DNA of 64,000 bases, taken from contig NZ_JAKWBE010000002.1 in the NCBI RefSeq assembly GCF_022513565.1, positions 1 to 64,000 on the forward strand, given 5' to 3'. Made by a program: the position numbers and the translations under genes. This document shows, piece after piece, positions 61,490-64,000 of the stretch. Every line of letters starts with the position of its first letter. Positions within the stretch are counted from its first letter, which is position 1. This DNA is from Streptomyces gilvus. Lineage in GTDB: Bacteria; Actinomycetota; Actinomycetes; Streptomycetales; Streptomycetaceae. The notes beneath the pieces are model-generated. The model was given only the letters and a program-made list of their open reading frames with translations. It was not told where the DNA came from and did no database searches.

Positions 61490-62567
61490 GCACTCCCACC
61501 ATCACCTCCTTGGCCTTCCTCACCCCCGGCAATTTCGCCGACAACGACCCCTACACCGGTCTGGAGGAGACCCTCCAGCTCTTCGAGTACGGCGAACGAC
61601 TCGGCTACGACGGGGCCTGGATCCGCCAGCGCCACCTCGAACACGGCGTGGGCTCCGCCGCGGTGTTCCTCGCCGCGGCCGGCCAGCGCACCGAGCGGGT
61701 CGAGCTGGGGACCGCGGTCATCCCCATCGGCTACGAGAACCCCTTCCGCCTGGCCGAGGACCTCGCCCTGGCCGACGTCCTGTCCCGCGGCCGCCTCCAG
61801 GTCGGCTTCAGCACCGGCATGCCGCACGCCGAACTCCTCGGCGACCTGGTGTACGACGGCGACTGGCGCGGTTTCGACCTGTCGTACGGCAGGATCGCCC
61901 GCCTCGTCGACCACCTGCGCGGCGACTACCTCGGCGGCCCGGACACCGTGATCCACTCGCCCGGCAACGTCCAGCGGCCTCGGCTGCAACCCCACAACCC
62001 CGGTCTCGTCCAGCGGATCTGGTACGGCGGAGGCAGCCTGGGCTCGGTCCGCTGGGCCGCCGAGAACGGCCTCAGCCTGCTGTCCGGCAACATCGTCTCC
62101 GGCGAGGACACCGACGACTTCACCACCGCCCAGGCGAACCTGCTCACCGAGTACCGGCGCACCCTCGGCGACGCCCGGCGGGCGGCACGCGTGGCCCTGG
62201 GGCGGGTGATCGTGCCGTTCGACAGCGCCGAGGGGCCACCCGGGCCCGCTACCGCGACTACGCGGCCAGTCGGCACGCGCGCACCCTGAAGCCGCAGACC
62301 GTCGCCGCGCTGGGCGGGAAGCGGATCCTGTTCGCCCCGGACGTGGTCGGCTCCGCGGAGCAGATCCTGGAGCGGCTGACGGCCGATCCCGTCCTCGCGC
62401 AGGTGTCGGAACTGCACCTGGAGCTGCCGTACGAGTTCCACCGGGAGGAGTACGAGCAGATCCTGCACGACGTACGGCACCTGATCGCCCCCGAGTTGGG
62501 TTGGCGCACTGCCGTCCCTGCCGTTCAGGAGGCGAGCCGCTGGCCCCTGGAGGAATCACGGGGTTGA
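61486..62567 (+). pseudogene. LLM flavin monooxygenase with a frameshift
   Basis: LLM-class monooxygenase of about 360 residues split by a frameshift. The first part (61486-62289) reads to a stop after VALGRVIVPFDSAEG, and similarity then continues in another frame as RARYRDYAASRHARTLKPQT, then VVGSAEQILERLTADPVLAQVSELHLELPYEFH to 62567. A single missing base in the G/C run at 62231-62239 explains it. N-terminal ITSLAFLTPGNFADNDPYTG and GAWIRQRHLEHGVGSAAVFLAAAG are intact. It follows the ATPase with ATGA overlap and would oxidise the imported organosulfur compound. It may be a sequencing error or real inactivation. Confidence 0.82.
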
Positions 62568-63574
62568 GCCTGCGTGTGGTCTCGGACGATGGTCTTGCCG
62601 GTGTTCCGGCCGCGCAGCATGCCCAAGAACGCGTCCACGATGTGCTCGAACCCGTCCACCACCGTCTCGTCCGACGCGAGCCGGCCGCTCCGCAGGTGCG
62701 GAACCGCGAAGTCGTACAACTCCTCCTGCAGATCCAGGTAGTTGCTGACCAGGAAGCCCTCCATCCGGAGGCTCTTCTCCACGATGCCCGCGTAGTCGAA
62801 GCGCGGCGGCGGCGCGTCGGGGGTGTTGTACTGGCTGATCGTACCGATGCGGACGATGCGCCCGAAGGGGCGCAGCGCTCCCACCGCCGCGGCCAGTTGC
62901 TCCCCTCCGACGTTGTCGACGAACACGTCGATGCCGTCCGGTGCGGCCTTGCGCAGCAGGTCGGCAGCGGGTCCGTCGTGGTAGTCGAAGGCGGCGTCGT
63001 AGCCGACCTCCCGGGTGAGGTGTTCGGCCTTCGCCGCCGATCCGGCGCTGCCCACGAGCCGTCCGGCACCGAGCAGCCGGGCGAATCGCCCGGTCGCCGT
63101 GCCGACCCCGCCCGCCGCGGCCGTCACGAACAGGTCCTCGCCCTCCTGGAGCCGGGCGACGCGGGTCAGGCCCGCGTAGGCGGTCAGGCCGGTGCCTCCG
63201 AGGATGCTCAGGTAGGCGGTCAGGGGCACCCCCTCGAAGCGGGGCAGATGGCGTGTCTCCTCGGGCGTGACCACGGAGTGCGTGCGCCAGCCCCGCCGGT
63301 GGAACACGATGTCGCCCTCGCTCAACCTGTCGGTGCGCGAGGCGATGACCCGGCCGATGGTGCGGCCCTCCAGCGGTGCGTGGAGCGCGAAGCCGCCGGG
63401 CACGTCGTCCATCATCTCGCGGTGGTAGGGGTCGACGGACCAGTAGAGGTTTTCCACCAGTGCGCTGCCGGCCGCCGGTTCGGGAAGCGGGGACTCGACG
63501 AAGGTGAAGTGCTCGGCGGTGGGAAAGCCGTGCGGGCGGGCGGTCTGGTGCACGGTGCGCGCGGTCTCGTTCAT
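62525..63574 (-). CDS. NADP-dependent MDR oxidoreductase
   Basis: Zinc-free medium-chain reductase, 349 residues (PTGR/curcumin-reductase type). ATG at 63574 (MNETARTVHQTARPHGFP) is the start; the open frame upstream crosses the LysR gene region. YWSVDPYHREMMDD is the substrate lid, AAAGGVGTATGRFARLLGAGRLVGSAGS the NADP loop, and NVGGEQLAAAVGALRPFGRIVRIGTISQYN the late Rossmann part. It likely reduces alpha,beta-unsaturated carbonyls. It overlaps the frameshifted monooxygenase tail-to-tail by 43 bp and is divergent from a LysR regulator, which probably controls it. Confidence 0.92.
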   Translation of the reverse strand: MNETARTVHQTARPHGFPTAEHFTFVESPLPEPAAGSALVENLYWSVDPYHREMMDDVPGGFALHAPLEGRTIGRVIASRTDRLSEGDIVFHRRGWRTHSVVTPEETRHLPRFEGVPLTAYLSILGGTGLTAYAGLTRVARLQEGEDLFVTAAAGGVGTATGRFARLLGAGRLVGSAGSAAKAEHLTREVGYDAAFDYHDGPAADLLRKAAPDGIDVFVDNVGGEQLAAAVGALRPFGRIVRIGTISQYNTPDAPPPRFDYAGIVEKSLRMEGFLVSNYLDLQEELYDFAVPHLRSGRLASDETVVDGFEHIVDAFLGMLRGRNTGKTIVRDHTQAQPRDSSRGQRLAS

Positions 63575-63674
63575 GACCGGACCGTAGGGCGGGAATGCGC
63601 CTGCTGGGCAGCGGGTTGGGCTCATGCGACGCCCCGTTCCATGAGCAGTTCTCATACGGTGAGGTGAGCGCCCC

Positions 63675-64000
63675 GTGGCCCGCACGATCGACTCCGATCT
63701 CGCCCCGCACGAACTGCGCGTCCTGGTGGCGGTCGCCGACACCGGCGCCTTCTCGGCAGCGGCCGAGACACTCGGGCTCACGCAGTCAGCGGTCTCCCAC
63801 TCGGTGCGCGGCAGCGAGCGCAAGATCGGTGCGGTGCTCTTCGAACGCGGTCGCAGCGGCGCCCGCCCCACCCCGGCCGGGCGGAGAGCCGTCGCTCACG
63901 CCCGCCGCGTCCTGCGTCTGTTGGACGTCCTGACCGCCGAGGCGCGCGGTGCCGCCCGCTCCGACGCGACGCAGGGGCCCTTGCGCATCGCGGCCTTCCG
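63675..64000 (+). CDS. LysR-family regulator, 3' end beyond the window
   Basis: The first 108 residues of a LysR-type regulator. GTG at 63675 follows GAGGTG. The helix-turn-helix reads ELRVLVAVADTGAFSAAAETLGLTQSAVSHSVRGSERKIGAVLFERGRSGARPTPAGRRAVAHARRVLRLLD, with the conserved G-x-x-R-P-T-x-A-G. The effector domain begins just before the window edge (GPLRIAAF). Position 101 bp from the reductase start, in divergent orientation, suggests mutual control. Confidence 0.9.
   Translation, partial: MARTIDSDLAPHELRVLVAVADTGAFSAAAETLGLTQSAVSHSVRGSERKIGAVLFERGRSGARPTPAGRRAVAHARRVLRLLDVLTAEARGAARSDATQGPLRIAAF

Noticed and set aside
1..64000. CRISPR arrays, tRNA and rRNA genes
   Set aside because: No regular direct repeats with spacers and no tRNA-like cloverleaf or rRNA sequence noticed on either strand.

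Overview
The window is very GC-rich, with G/C third positions, GTG/TTG starts, twin-arginine exported enzymes, F420/LLM oxidoreductases, rare TTA codons and RRRHIDL-type leader peptides. This points to a Streptomyces or close relative, in an accessory or chromosome-arm type region, because gene remnants are frequent. No rRNA, tRNA, CRISPR array or intact insertion sequence was seen.

Region 1 (1-11.0 kb) is an L-arabinose regulon. A leftward operon encodes a sugar-binding lipoprotein, a double ATPase, a permease and a ribulokinase cut by the window edge. A LacI-type repressor follows, then two exported arabinofuranosidases (GH54 with a ricin-type lectin domain, and a GH51-like enzyme with a LamG domain) reading rightward. 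Near-identical 16-bp operators precede the repressor and the GH54 gene, and weaker copies lie upstream of the transporter, so release of arabinose and its uptake appear to share one regulator.

Region 2 (11.0-25.7 kb) is a patchwork. It holds a TetR/MFS efflux divergon with a 20-bp operator, a TetR/SDR divergon with four evenly spaced operators, an ATP-dependent DNA ligase, a Tat-exported glycosidase, an MMPL transporter, VOC and COG4705 proteins and a small secreted protein. Between them lie truncated genes: a ferredoxin reductase C-terminus, an AraC tail abutting a metallo-beta-lactamase-fold gene, and a sigma factor head abutting an esterase piece.

Region 3 (26-43 kb) is a natural-product cluster: a nucleotidyltransferase, a GT1 glycosyltransferase, a cupin-like protein, a C-A-T-TE NRPS, a 3,111-residue A-T-C-A-T-KS-KR-ACP-TE hybrid without an acyltransferase, and a TauD-family dioxygenase. 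The second adenylation domain reads like a proline code and the first like Val/Ile. The NRPS + NRPS/PKS + TauD trio is the known core of the detoxin/rimosamide family, so a detoxinine-like proline-ketide product is the best inference. In-frame TTA codons occur in both megasynthases and in the glycosyltransferase.

Region 4 (43-64 kb) begins with a GT39 membrane glycosyltransferase and a VOC protein, then holds two divergently oriented organosulfur loci. The leftward operon encodes TauD, SsuC/B/A-like proteins, an LLM monooxygenase and an ABC-2 pair, behind a Cys-codon leader peptide. The rightward operon encodes a Dpp/Opp-like ABC importer and a frameshifted LLM monooxygenase, behind a SAM-IV-like riboswitch followed by a second Cys leader peptide. 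Between them lie an F420-type LLM gene and a DUF1684 gene. The window ends with an NADP-dependent reductase and a truncated LysR regulator.
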